This document shows positions 18,414 through 27,197 of a stretch of DNA of 64,000 nucleotides, piece by piece. The stretch spans positions 1-64,000 of the forward strand of contig DAHUYG010000015.1 of NCBI GenBank assembly GCA_027315315.1, in the 5' to 3' direction. This DNA is from Acidimicrobiaceae bacterium (GTDB lineage Bacteria > Actinomycetota > Acidimicrobiia > Acidimicrobiales > RAAP-2). A program made the position numbers and the translations under genes. Position 1 is the stretch's first letter; the number at the start of each line of letters is the position of its first letter. The notes under the pieces were generated by a model that was given only the letters and a program-made list of their open reading frames with translations, had not been told where the DNA came from and did no database searches.

Positions 18414-20942
18414 TCAGGCGGTGACCGCTCGTGGCATGCCGTTGGCGCTGCGCGTGCTCCGGGCGTGGGGAGACTCGTGGAGTCGTGCCTCGAGCTCCTC
18501 GGGGCTGACGGGCCTCCCGAACAAGAAGCCCTGTCCGCTGTCACAGCGCTCGCGCAGGAGCCACGCCAGCTGGGCGCTGTCCTCGATCCCCTCGGCGATG
18601 GTCTCGATACTGAGGGCCCGGCCGAGCTCGATCACGCTGTGCACGAGGGGTCCCGATGCGACGTCGTCGAGCAGCGCGATGAACGACCGATCGATCTTCA
18701 GCACATCGATAGAGAACTTCGAGAGGTACGACAGGGACGAATAGCCCGTTCCGAAGTCGTCGAGGGCGAGGCGCACCCCGAGCTTCTTGAGGCGCGCCAG
18801 GATGCCCGTGACACGCCCGGGGTCCGCCATGAGGCTGGTCTCGGTCAGCTCCAGTGTGAGGGCGCCGGTCGGGAGGTGGTATTGCTCGAGCGCCCGGCGG
18901 ACGTCGCCGACGATCCGATCGGACTCGAGCTGTCGGGCCGACACGTTGACCGAGATATCGAGCGCGTGGCCGTGGGCCCGCCACTCGGCCCACTGCTGGC
19001 ACGCCCGGTCGAGCACGAAGCGCCCGAGGGGGACCACGAGGCCGGTCTCCTCGGCCAAGGGCATGAAGACGTCGGGGCCGAGCACTCCCCTCGTCGGGTG
19101 CCGCCAGCGCACCAGCGCCTCGGCCGCCTTCGGCACCATCGTGGCCAGATCGACGATCGGCTGGTAACGCACGAACAGCTGGCCCTCTTCGAGTGCCCGC
19201 CGCAGCTCGGCCTCGAGGGCGCGGCGGTCGTCGGCGGCGATCTGCATCTCTTGGCGGAAGACCACGATCCGGTCCTTGCCGGCCGCCTTGGCCGCATAGA
19301 GCGCGATATCCGCGTCCCGGATTAGCGCGTCGGCGCTCCCGCCGGCGTCGATCGCCACCCCGATGCTCGCGTGGAGCGAGAGCACGTCTCGCCCCGGCGT
19401 CTCCAAGACGAAGGGCTCGGCGAACGCGGCCAGGACCCGCTCGGCCACCAGCTCGGGGCCGGGCTCGAGGAAGGATGCCTCGACGAGCACGAGGAACTCG
19501 TCCCCCCCGAGGCGCCCGACGGTGTCGCTCTCGCGCAGCACCGTTCGGATCCTCGCCGCGACGGCCTGCAAGAGCGCGTCGCCGCTCTGGTGGCCAAGGG
19601 TGTCGTTGACCTCCTTGAAGTCGTCGAGATCGAGGTAGAGCGCCCCGACCACCGTGGGCTCGCGACGGGCCCGAAGGAGCATGCGCTCGGCTCGATCGAA
19701 GAGCAGGGCCCGGTTCGGCAGATCGGTGAGCGCGTCGTGCATGGCGCGGTGGCGGAGCTCCACGGTCCGGCGCTCGACGAGCTGCATGGCGCGACGCCGG
19801 GAGTTCGCGAGGTAGGCGAGGAACCCGAACAACAAGATGGAGAAGATCGACCCGGCGATCCCGACGAGGAGCCCGCCCAGGAACGGATCGGTGCTCACCG
19901 AGCTCGTGACCACGGCCTGGATGCGGGAGTTGAGCCCCGGGCCCACCCCGATCGTCCGTGTCACGCTCAGATGGGCACCGGGTGCCGTGCCGGCCACCCC
20001 GATGGGCGCCCAGGGCCACGGGCCATGGCGGTAACGAAGGGCCACCTTCACGTGGCTGGTGGCACCAAGCCCGGATCCGAGCAACGCCCGGATGTTGAAC
20101 GTGCCGACCATCCACCCCTCGAAGGAGGCGGCCCGCTCGGCGGGGGTGTCCGGCGAGCTCCCCGCCCGATAGGTCGGGCTGATCATGACGAAGAGGTTCC
20201 CGTAGCTGAGGAGCACCGCCTTCGCATAGGCGGCGGGGACCGAGCCCGCCTTGGCGATCACCCGGAACGTGTCGAACTCGGTCTGCCCCGAGCGAACCAC
20301 CGCTAAGAGGTCCGAGCCGTTGAGGGCGCACAGGTCGAGCCCGATCGGCAGCCCCGAGGAGATGTACTCGTACCCGAAGCGCTCCAGGCAGTATTGGGCA
20401 CGCTGACCCGGAGGGACCACGAAGTACGGGGTGGCCGCAGCCCCGTTCGGCGGGTCGGCTTCGACCGAAGCGATGAACGAGGGAAGCGCAGTGGCGGCGA
20501 CCGGCACCACGAACACGAACCCCGCCGTCCCGGGATAGCGCGCCATCACCCCGGTCGACGACGACCATGCGACCAGCTGACGGTTGGTCAACCCCGGGTC
20601 GGTCGCCACCATGGCCTCGACGCCAGCGTCGAAGTTCCGATCGGCCCGGAGCGCATCACCGATCGCGGCAGTCACCGCGCCTGCGGTGTCCGTCGCCGAC
20701 GCCGAGATTGACCCATGTTGATAGTGGTCCCACCAAAGGCCGCCGAGGGAGGAGGCGGCGACCCCCACGACGAGGACGGCGCACGCCACGAACAAGAGGA
20801 ACACTCGGCGATGCTCCCGGTCGCGGGGGATGAGCGCTCCGTCGCGCTCGCTCGGCGCGCCCTCCCGTGCCTCAGACGGGCCGCCCTCAACCGCTTGCGC
20901 GGGGTGCTTCGCCGGCCGTGCCGGTGCTTCTCGTTGCTCCAT
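18414..20942 (-). CDS. CHASE-domain sensor with GGDEF and EAL domains (cyclic-di-GMP turnover)
   Basis: The 842-residue protein has a basic cytoplasmic start, a first membrane helix near residues 45-65, a periplasmic CHASE-type sensor to about residue 340 and a second membrane helix near 355-375. The GGDEF domain has the intact GGDEF motif at about residue 479 and an RxxD inhibitory site (RESD) 5 residues before it. The EAL domain has EALVRW at about 609, then NVSARQL, ELTETSL, DDFGTGYSSL and LKIDRSF. Both catalytic sets look intact, so it could make and break cyclic-di-GMP. The ligand of the sensor is unknown. Confidence 0.92.
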   Translation of the reverse strand: MEQREAPARPAKHPAQAVEGGPSEAREGAPSERDGALIPRDREHRRVFLLFVACAVLVVGVAASSLGGLWWDHYQHGSISASATDTAGAVTAAIGDALRADRNFDAGVEAMVATDPGLTNRQLVAWSSSTGVMARYPGTAGFVFVVPVAATALPSFIASVEADPPNGAAATPYFVVPPGQRAQYCLERFGYEYISSGLPIGLDLCALNGSDLLAVVRSGQTEFDTFRVIAKAGSVPAAYAKAVLLSYGNLFVMISPTYRAGSSPDTPAERAASFEGWMVGTFNIRALLGSGLGATSHVKVALRYRHGPWPWAPIGVAGTAPGAHLSVTRTIGVGPGLNSRIQAVVTSSVSTDPFLGGLLVGIAGSIFSILLFGFLAYLANSRRRAMQLVERRTVELRHRAMHDALTDLPNRALLFDRAERMLLRARREPTVVGALYLDLDDFKEVNDTLGHQSGDALLQAVAARIRTVLRESDTVGRLGGDEFLVLVEASFLEPGPELVAERVLAAFAEPFVLETPGRDVLSLHASIGVAIDAGGSADALIRDADIALYAAKAAGKDRIVVFRQEMQIAADDRRALEAELRRALEEGQLFVRYQPIVDLATMVPKAAEALVRWRHPTRGVLGPDVFMPLAEETGLVVPLGRFVLDRACQQWAEWRAHGHALDISVNVSARQLESDRIVGDVRRALEQYHLPTGALTLELTETSLMADPGRVTGILARLKKLGVRLALDDFGTGYSSLSYLSKFSIDVLKIDRSFIALLDDVASGPLVHSVIELGRALSIETIAEGIEDSAQLAWLLRERCDSGQGFLFGRPVSPEELEARLHESPHARSTRSANGMPRAVTA

Positions 20943-21204
20943 GGCGTCGAGACCTTGTCCGCTACGAACGTGGCTCGTCGCGGGATCCGGGTCGCCGCCT
21001 CATCCTGGGTGCGACCACGTTCTGTGCTCCAATGCTCACGCAGCGTGTTCAACGGTACTCGGGGGGTCCAGACCGGCCGGGGATGAGCGCCCGCGCCCAC
21101 GTCCTTGGCCCCAGTGCAAACGCACCGGTCGCCGTGCAGCCTCGTCGTTGTCCCCCGCCCGCCTGCCCAGGGGAGCCCCCCGGGGTGACGGGTAGGGTGC
21201 CCAG
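20943..21204. other. Intergenic region between divergent GGDEF-EAL and LigD-polymerase genes
   Basis: These 262 bp hold no convincing gene. The plus-strand side ends with the hexamer TAGGGT (21193-21198), 6 nt before the GTG of the polymerase gene, fitting a leaderless promoter. Confidence 0.4.
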
Positions 21205-22191
21205 GTGCCCAGGGGAGACGCGTCTCGCCCGGCCGAGGAGCTGGACGAGGCGCTCGAGGTCGCCGACGTGGACCACGACCCGGTGGTCGAGATCGAGGGC
21301 AGGAGGCTCGCACTCTCCAACCTCGACAAGGTGCTCTACCCCGAGACCCGATTCACGAAGGGCCAGGTGATCGACTACTACGCCCGCATCGCCCCTGTGC
21401 TCCTCCCCCACGTCTCGAACCGCCCGCTCACCATGCGACGGTTCCCGAACGGCGTGGGGGATCCCAACGCCTTCTTCGAGAAGCACCGCCCGAGGAGCGC
21501 ACCGGAGTGGGTCCGCAGCGAGCGACTGCTCGCGAGCCCCCAGGCCAAGGATCGAAGCGGCGTCGACTTCGTGATCCTCGACGACCTCGCGACGCTCGTT
21601 TGGGCGGCCAACCTCGCGGCGCTCGAGCTCCACGTACCGCAGTGGCGCGTCGCGCGCAACGGCCGCCCCGCGGTCCCCGACCTCCTCGTGTTCGACCTCG
21701 ATCCAGGCGAACCAGCGAGCATCGTCGAGTGCGCCGAGGTGGCCCTGCTCGTGGCCGAGCTCGTCGCCGACGAGCATGGATGGCAGTGTTACGCGAAGAC
21801 GAGCGGCTCCAAGGGGCTCCAGCTCTACGTCCCGTTGCCCAAGAAGGACCGCCAGCGCGACTGGGCCGACGCCGGTTCGCGGGAGCTCGCACGCACGATC
21901 GCCCAGGAGCTGGCCCGGGCACGGTCCGATCTCGTGGTGGCGAACATGAAAAGGGAGCTCCGCCGGGGAAGGGTGCTCATCGACTGGAGCCAGAACCACG
22001 TGGCCAAGACGACGATCGCCCCCTACTCGCTCCGGGCCAGGCCGGCCCCGACCGTGTCCGCCCCGGTCACCTGGGAGGAGGTCGAGCGCCTGGCACGCGA
22101 CGGCAAGGCGGAACGCCTGCGGTTCCTGCCCGACGACGTCCTCAGCCGGGTCGAGGAGCACGGCGACCTCATGGCCCCGCTCCTCGGGTAG
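21205..22191 (+). CDS. ligD: LigD-type non-homologous end-joining polymerase (primase-polymerase domain)
   Basis: The 328-residue protein equals the polymerase module of LigD as a separate gene. It shows GRRLALSNLDKVLYPET and FTKGQVIDYYARIAPVLLPH at the N-terminus, FFEKHRP, the catalytic VFDLDPG Asp pair near residues 163-166, KTSGSKGLQLYVPL, and RRGRVLIDWSQNH with the third metal Asp. It fills gaps at broken DNA ends. The ATP-dependent ligase follows after 8 bp. No ku gene is present in the window. Confidence 0.9.
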   Translation: MPRGDASRPAEELDEALEVADVDHDPVVEIEGRRLALSNLDKVLYPETRFTKGQVIDYYARIAPVLLPHVSNRPLTMRRFPNGVGDPNAFFEKHRPRSAPEWVRSERLLASPQAKDRSGVDFVILDDLATLVWAANLAALELHVPQWRVARNGRPAVPDLLVFDLDPGEPASIVECAEVALLVAELVADEHGWQCYAKTSGSKGLQLYVPLPKKDRQRDWADAGSRELARTIAQELARARSDLVVANMKRELRRGRVLIDWSQNHVAKTTIAPYSLRARPAPTVSAPVTWEEVERLARDGKAERLRFLPDDVLSRVEEHGDLMAPLLG

Positions 22192-22199
22192 ACAGGCCC

Positions 22200-23255
22200 A
22201 TGGACCTCCCGCTCTCGGTGCCCATCGACCCCATGCTCGCCAAGCTGACGAGCGAGCTGCCGACCGGCGAGGACATGCGCTACGAGCCCAAGTGGGACGG
22301 CTTCCGCAGCATCGTGTTCCGTTGCGAGGACGAGTTGGAGCTCTCCAGCCGCAACACCAAGCCCCTCTCCCGCTACTTCCCCGAGCTCGTCGACTCGCTC
22401 GCCCTCGCCCTACCCGAGCGCTGCGTGGTCGACGGCGAGATCGTGATCGCCATCGACGGCGGCCTCGACTTCGAGGCGCTCCTCCAGCGCATCCACCCGG
22501 CCGACTCGCGCATCAGACGCCTGGCCGCCGAGACGCCGGCCTCCTTCGTCGCCTTCGATCTCCTGGCCGAGGGGGAGCGGGACCTCTCCGCCCGGCCCTT
22601 CGCCGAGCGGCGGGCCGAGCTCGAGGCGGTGCTCGCCGGGCTCGGGCCAACCGATCCGGTCCACATCACCCCCCAGACCACCGACGTGGCGCTCGCCGCC
22701 GACTGGCTCCAGCGCTTCGAGGGCGCCGGACTCGACGGCGTCGTGGCCAAGTCGCCCGATCTCCCATACCGGCCCGGCCAGCGGGTCATGTGGAAGATCA
22801 AGCACGAGCGGACCGCCGACTGCGTCGTGGCCGGCTACCGCGACCACAAGCAGGGCGGCATCGGCTCGCTCGTGCTCGGCCTCTACGACGACGCTGGCGG
22901 GCTGCGCCACGTCGGGGTCTGCTCGGGCTTCAGCGCCAAGCGGCGCCGGGAGCTGGTCGACGAGCTCGCCCCGCTCCTCTTGGGCGAGGACGACCCCCAC
23001 CCGTGGCGGGAGTTCAAGGGCTCGGGCCCGACAGCCAGCCGCTGGAAGTCCGACGCCGAGCTCGCGATGCACGCGCTCTCGCCCGAGCTCGTCTGCGAGG
23101 TCGCCTACGACCACCGCCAGGGCGACCGGTTCCGGCACGCCACCTCGTTCCGGCGGTGGCGCCCCGATCGCGACGCCGGCTCGTGCACCTTCGAGCAGCT
23201 CGAGGTGCCCACCCCGGTCGAGCTGGCCGAGGTCTTCGGCGCGTCGCGGTCCTAG
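22200..23255 (+). CDS. ATP-dependent DNA ligase (LigC/LigD ligase-domain type)
   Basis: The 351-residue ligase has the adenylation motif I YEPKWDGFR with the nucleophile Lys31. Motif III is FVAFDLLAEG, motif IV is GLDGVVAKSP and motif V is MWKIKHERTADCVV. The C-terminal OB-fold domain runs from about residue 220. It would seal breaks after the neighbouring polymerase has filled them. Separate polymerase and ligase genes replace the three-domain LigD of mycobacteria; the 3'-phosphoesterase domain is not seen here. Confidence 0.92.
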   Translation: MDLPLSVPIDPMLAKLTSELPTGEDMRYEPKWDGFRSIVFRCEDELELSSRNTKPLSRYFPELVDSLALALPERCVVDGEIVIAIDGGLDFEALLQRIHPADSRIRRLAAETPASFVAFDLLAEGERDLSARPFAERRAELEAVLAGLGPTDPVHITPQTTDVALAADWLQRFEGAGLDGVVAKSPDLPYRPGQRVMWKIKHERTADCVVAGYRDHKQGGIGSLVLGLYDDAGGLRHVGVCSGFSAKRRRELVDELAPLLLGEDDPHPWREFKGSGPTASRWKSDAELAMHALSPELVCEVAYDHRQGDRFRHATSFRRWRPDRDAGSCTFEQLEVPTPVELAEVFGASRS

Positions 23256-23911
23256 ACGAGACGGCGGTTGGCCGCCCAGTAGGTCAGCTGGTGGCGGCTC
23301 GTCAGCTGCAACTTGCGCAGCACCGCCGAGACGTGGGTCTCGACGGTCTTGATCGCGATGGACAGCTCCCGGGCGACCTCCTTGTAGGTGTAGCCGCGCG
23401 CGATCAGCCGGAGCACCTCGCGCTCGCGCGAGGACAGCTGGTCGAGCTCGGGGTCGACCGAGGCCGGGCTCTCCTCGGCCGGCATGCCGGCGAACGCGTC
23501 GAGGACGAAGCCGGCGAGCCGGGGCGAGAAGACGGCGTCGCCGTCGGCCACCCGCTCGATCGCCTCGATCAGCTCGGCACCCGAGATCGCCTTGGTCACA
23601 TAGCCGCGGGCGCCGGCCCGGATGACCGCTATGACGTCCTCGGGGGCGTCGGAGACCGAGAGCGCGAGGAACCGCACGTCGGGGTGCTCGACCCGGACCG
23701 CCTCGATCACCGCCTGCCCGCCGCCGTCGGGCAGGTGCACGTCGAGGAGCACCACCTCGGGCTCGCGCTCACCGATCAGCTCGACCGCCGCTGCGACCTC
23801 GTCGGCCTCGCCCACCACCTCGACCGAGTCACCGAGCTCGGCACGCACGCCGGCCCGGAACAGGTGGTGGTCGTCGACGAGGAAGACCCGGGGCCTGGTC
23901 CGTTTGCTCAC
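23252..23911 (-). CDS. NarL/FixJ-family response regulator
   Basis: The 219-residue regulator has a receiver domain with the acidic pair in VFLVDDHHLFR, the phospho-acceptor Asp in VVLLDVHLPDGGG near residue 58 and the Lys in GYVTKAISG. A LuxR-type helix-turn-helix at the C-terminus (LSSREREVLRLIARGYTYKEVARELSIAIKTVETHVS) binds DNA. The GTG start overlaps the stop of the sensor kinase by 4 nt, so the two form a two-component pair. The stop overlaps the convergent ligase stop by 4 bp. Confidence 0.93.
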   Translation of the reverse strand: MSKRTRPRVFLVDDHHLFRAGVRAELGDSVEVVGEADEVAAAVELIGEREPEVVLLDVHLPDGGGQAVIEAVRVEHPDVRFLALSVSDAPEDVIAVIRAGARGYVTKAISGAELIEAIERVADGDAVFSPRLAGFVLDAFAGMPAEESPASVDPELDQLSSREREVLRLIARGYTYKEVARELSIAIKTVETHVSAVLRKLQLTSRHQLTYWAANRRLV

Positions 23912-25347
23912 CGAGGCGCCCCCGCCAGGGGCATCGACAGCTCGACCTCGGTCCCCTCGCCCGGCGAGGTGCGGATGGCGACCCGGCCGCCGTGGCGCGA
24001 CACCCGTCCCCGGATCGACTCGGCGATCCCCCGGCGGTCCTCTCCGACCGAGCCGGGATCGAAGCCCCGCCCCCGATCGCGGACGTAGACCGACGCCCGG
24101 TCGGGCTCCACCTCGGCGAAGAGCGAGACCATGGGCGCGCCCGACCACTTGGCGGCGTTCACGGTGGCCTCGCGCGCCGCGCCGAGCAGCTCGCGCAGTT
24201 CCTCGTCGAGCGGGCAGTCCCCGACGGTCACCACGTCGACGGGCACCCCGTAGTCGGGCTCGACCTCGTCGGCGATCGCCTGCACCCCCGCCGCCAGCGT
24301 CACCGCGCCGTCCCCGACCGCGCCCCGGACCTCGCCCTCGAAGAGCCACGAGCGCAGCTGGCGCTCCTGGCTCCGCGCCAGCTGGACGACCCGCTGGGGT
24401 CGGTCGGCCGAGCGCTGGATCATGGCCAGGGTCTGGAGCACTGAGTCGTGCACCCGGGCCGCCATCTCGGCGCGGTCCTCGGCCCGGAGGCGGGCCTCCC
24501 GCTCGGCGACCAGGTCGCGGGCGATGCTCAGCCACCACGGGCCGAAGATGACGGCGAAGCCCGCGACGACGAGGAGCGCACCGCCAAGGGGGCGAAGCAC
24601 GGCGCGGCTCGGATGCCCGAGCACGAGCGTCGTCGTGCCGCCGACCAGCAGCACGGCGCCGAGGGCGCACCGGGCGACGAGCCTCCGCCAGCGGTGCTCG
24701 GAGGGGACGCCGATGCGGATGATGGGATCGGCCACGTGGTGGAGCCACGCCCGTTCCTGCTCGTCGCAGTTGCGCCAGATGAGCACGAGCGCGGCCGCCG
24801 CGACGAACAGCGGCCACCCGAACGAGCTCACGAAGCCGAGCGCGACGACGTGGCCGAGGATCGCGGTCAGGGCGAGCAGCGGCAGGAAGGACGCGGCGAG
24901 CAGGATCCCGCGCCGGTCCCGCGTGGCCCGGGCCGCGATGGAACCGGTCCCCTCCATGGGGGTGACGAGCCACAGCACGAGGTAGAGCGCGGCGCCGAAC
25001 CCACCGGCCAGGGAGACGAGCACGAACCCGATCCGCACCACGGTGACGTCGATCCCGGTCCGCTGGGCCAGGCCGCCGGCGACGCCCCCGAACATGCGGT
25101 CCTCGGTGCTCCTCCGGCACGGCCCGAAGTGCAGGCCCCGGCGCTGGAAGCGCTGGTGGCGGCCCCGACCACGCATCCACGGCGGTCCGTGCTCGAAGCC
25201 CGCGCCGGGAGGAGCCCACGGCGGCGCCGGGGGGGTCGGCGCCTCCCATGAGCCGACCCGCGTGGCGCCTTCGGGAGGCGCGGAGGAGGCCTGATCGAGC
25301 GGTTCTTGGATCCATCGATGATCGCGCCGTTCCCGGGCCCCGGGCAT
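23908..25347 (-). CDS. Sensor histidine kinase with N-terminal PspC domain
   Basis: The 479-residue kinase begins with a Pro/Gly-rich cytoplasmic stretch. A PspC domain follows (RSTEDRMFGGVAGGLAQRTGIDVTVVRIGFVLVSL, about residues 70-130), then four further hydrophobic segments to about residue 255. The dimerisation/phosphorylation box reads MAARVHDSVLQTLAMIQRSAD, with His in HDSVLQTL, as in NarX-type kinases. The ATP-binding domain has REATVNAAKWS (N box) and DRGRGFDPGS. The ATG at 25347 is chosen because GGGAGGA lies about 6 nt upstream. An envelope-stress role is inferred from the PspC domain. Confidence 0.88.
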   Translation of the reverse strand: MPGARERRDHRWIQEPLDQASSAPPEGATRVGSWEAPTPPAPPWAPPGAGFEHGPPWMRGRGRHQRFQRRGLHFGPCRRSTEDRMFGGVAGGLAQRTGIDVTVVRIGFVLVSLAGGFGAALYLVLWLVTPMEGTGSIAARATRDRRGILLAASFLPLLALTAILGHVVALGFVSSFGWPLFVAAAALVLIWRNCDEQERAWLHHVADPIIRIGVPSEHRWRRLVARCALGAVLLVGGTTTLVLGHPSRAVLRPLGGALLVVAGFAVIFGPWWLSIARDLVAEREARLRAEDRAEMAARVHDSVLQTLAMIQRSADRPQRVVQLARSQERQLRSWLFEGEVRGAVGDGAVTLAAGVQAIADEVEPDYGVPVDVVTVGDCPLDEELRELLGAAREATVNAAKWSGAPMVSLFAEVEPDRASVYVRDRGRGFDPGSVGEDRRGIAESIRGRVSRHGGRVAIRTSPGEGTEVELSMPLAGAPR

Positions 25348-25440
25348 CAGGGTCCTCCCTGAGTCCCGACCCGGGGGGCCGGGGTCGGCTACGGGGTCAT
25401 CCCGATACCCAGCTGCGCCGGCCCGGCGCACGATCGAGGC

Positions 25441-25716
25441 ATGGAACTCACCACCGAGCACAGCGCATCGAGCGAGATCGTCGGCCCCCGACCCCTGCGG
25501 CGCCTTCGGGAGGGCCGCATGGTCGCAGGCGTGGCCGCCGGGCTGGCCGAGTACCTCGGCGTCGATGTGGTCGTCGTGCGGGTCGCCCTGGCCGCGCTCG
25601 GCCTCATGGGCGGGATCGGCGTGCCGCTCTACGTCGCGGCCTGGTTCCTCGTGCCCGAGGAGGGCACCGAGGAGACCCTCGCCGAGGGCGTCCTCGAGCA
25701 CCTGCAAGCCCGATGA
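25441..25716 (+). CDS. Small PspC-domain membrane protein
   Basis: The 91-residue protein is a bare PspC domain. RPLRRLREGRMVAGVAAGLAEYLGVDVVVVRVALAALGLMGG and PLYVAAWFLVPEE match the PspC part of the divergent kinase gene 93 bp away. PspC proteins sit in the inner membrane and bind PspA or partner sensors. The duplicate of the kinase's sensor domain on the opposite strand suggests it may interact with or titrate that pathway. Confidence 0.85.
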   Translation: MELTTEHSASSEIVGPRPLRRLREGRMVAGVAAGLAEYLGVDVVVVRVALAALGLMGGIGVPLYVAAWFLVPEEGTEETLAEGVLEHLQAR

Positions 25717-25757
25717 CCCCCGGTGCACCGAGCGAGCCGAACTGGAAGGGAACGCCC

Positions 25758-26195
25758 ATGACCTACGGCGGCGGGATGTGGTACTCGGGCCGGGGCCGCG
25801 CCCCGGACCCCACCATGCGGGTCTCCGACGAGGAGCGCAACAAGGTGGCCGAGGCGCTCTCCCAGCACTACTCGGAGGGGCGGCTGGACGCGAACGAGCT
25901 GAAGGAGCGGCTCGACAAGGCGATCGGGGCCAAGACTCGGGGCGACCTCTCCGGCCTCATGGTCGACCTCCCCCAGCTGCGCCCCACGGTGCCCGAGCCG
26001 CACCGCCGCCGTCGCCACGTGGCCCTGTGGGTCACGCTCTTCGTGCTCCTGGCGGCGGCCTCCTTCCCGTGGGGCGCCTACCACTGGTACTGGTTCCCCC
26101 GGGTGCCCTGGCTGCTCGTCGGCATCGTGGCGCTGTGCGCCTGGGGCCGGGGCCGCCGGTTTCGTGCATACCACCACCGCCAGCAGACCTACTGA
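25758..26195 (+). CDS. DUF1707 (SHOCT-like) membrane protein
   Basis: The 145-residue protein contains the DUF1707 motif MRVSDEERNKVAEALSQHYSEGRLDANELKERLDKAIGAKTRGDLSGLMVDLP in its first half. Two hydrophobic segments follow (about residues 92-110 and 117-132), then a short basic tail. The family often sits beside PspC or envelope-stress genes. I prefer the ATG at 25758 because GGAAGGG precedes it by about 8 nt; an in-frame ATG at 25713, overlapping the pspC stop, would add 15 residues. Confidence 0.8.
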   Translation: MTYGGGMWYSGRGRAPDPTMRVSDEERNKVAEALSQHYSEGRLDANELKERLDKAIGAKTRGDLSGLMVDLPQLRPTVPEPHRRRRHVALWVTLFVLLAAASFPWGAYHWYWFPRVPWLLVGIVALCAWGRGRRFRAYHHRQQTY

Positions 26196-27182
26196 TCACC
26201 GGGGGCTCGTGAGGTCATACAGCGTGATCCCGCCGACGGTCGTGGAGCGATAGTGCGCCTCCACCCAGCTCGCGATGGCGGCGTCCGAGTTGGCCCGCTG
26301 CGGTCCCTGCTGGGAGCCCGAGGCGATGAAGTAGTGGATCTTGCCGGCGGCCACGTAGGACTCGAAGGTGGCCAGGCTGATGTTGGCGCCCTGGCCGTTG
26401 AACCCGCCGATGGCCATGACGGGAAGCCCGCCGGTCGCAAGCTCGATCGTCGCCGCCTGCTGGGAGCCAAACATCGCGACGACCCACTCATAGTGGTCCG
26501 AGCCGGTCCCGAGCGCCTTGACGAGCGCCGAGGAGACCGACCCACCACGGCCGCCGGGGGTCCCGAGCCCGCCGCCTGAGGAGGGGCCCCCGGCGAGCCG
26601 GCCAGCGCGGCCGGCCCGCAGCGAAGATCCGCTCGGCGGGCCGCCCGGGAAGGCGCCCGATCCCCCGAGGGCCGGCGGCCGGCGCCCGATGGCGCCGCGA
26701 CGCCCGAGACCCGGGGGCCCGCCGGCCGGGCCGCCGGCGAGCCCACCCGGGCCGGTCGCTGACGCAACCGCTGGACCCGCCGAGGGCGTGCCACCCGAGT
26801 GTGCCGTGACGATGGTGGTCGCGCCGTAGGCGAGCGGACCGCCGAGGCACGCCGCCAGCGACACCCCGCCCAGGACCGCGAGCTCGACCCGCCGCAGGCG
26901 GCCTACGGCCAGGATCCCGGCCGCGCCGCTGAGGCCGGCCGCCAGCACGACGAAGCGCAGCCACGGTTGATCGGCGGGTGTGCGGTCCAAGAGCGCGAAC
27001 GACCAGCCGGCCGTCGCGAGCAGCGTGGCCGACGCGAGCACGCGAGTGGAGAGGAGCGCGCGCTGGCGCCAGGCGAGCGTCGCCCCGATCCCCACCAGGG
27101 CGGCGATCGCCGGTGCGAGCGCGACCGTGTAGTAGGGGTGGATGATCCCGCTGCTGAAGCTGAACACGGCACCGGTCACCAC
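26196..27182 (-). CDS. C-terminal part of an ArnT-like glycosyltransferase (separated by an in-frame TGA)
   Basis: The 328-residue open part starts just after the stop at 27195-27197 and stays in the same frame as the upstream part. It opens with FSSGIIHPYYTVALAPAIAALVG, typical of the middle of actinobacterial ArnT/PMT-like mannosyltransferases. Further membrane helices follow, then a Gly/Pro/Ser/Ala-rich low-complexity stretch of about 100 residues (26540-26830). The folded extracytoplasmic tail has WVVAMFGSQQAATIELATGGLPVMAIGGFNG. On its own it lacks the catalytic first loop, so it is not expected to work unless the stop is read through or is an error. Confidence 0.7.
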   Translation of the reverse strand: MVTGAVFSFSSGIIHPYYTVALAPAIAALVGIGATLAWRQRALLSTRVLASATLLATAGWSFALLDRTPADQPWLRFVVLAAGLSGAAGILAVGRLRRVELAVLGGVSLAACLGGPLAYGATTIVTAHSGGTPSAGPAVASATGPGGLAGGPAGGPPGLGRRGAIGRRPPALGGSGAFPGGPPSGSSLRAGRAGRLAGGPSSGGGLGTPGGRGGSVSSALVKALGTGSDHYEWVVAMFGSQQAATIELATGGLPVMAIGGFNGQGANISLATFESYVAAGKIHYFIASGSQQGPQRANSDAAIASWVEAHYRSTTVGGITLYDLTSPR

Positions 27183-27194
27183 GAGCCAGCCGCT

Positions 27195-27197
27195 TCA
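27195..27197 (-). other. In-frame TGA splitting the glycosyltransferase
   Basis: Reading the minus strand, the frame runs ALVL-stop-SGWLVVTGAVF. The open frames on both sides are in the same phase and together make one full-length family member. The family typically has a Trp-like position here, so a single TGG-to-TGA change would explain it. Confidence 0.75.

Noticed and set aside
27195-27197. TGA read as selenocysteine
   Set aside because: ArnT-like transferases have no selenoprotein members known to me, and the position is in a membrane helix away from the active site.
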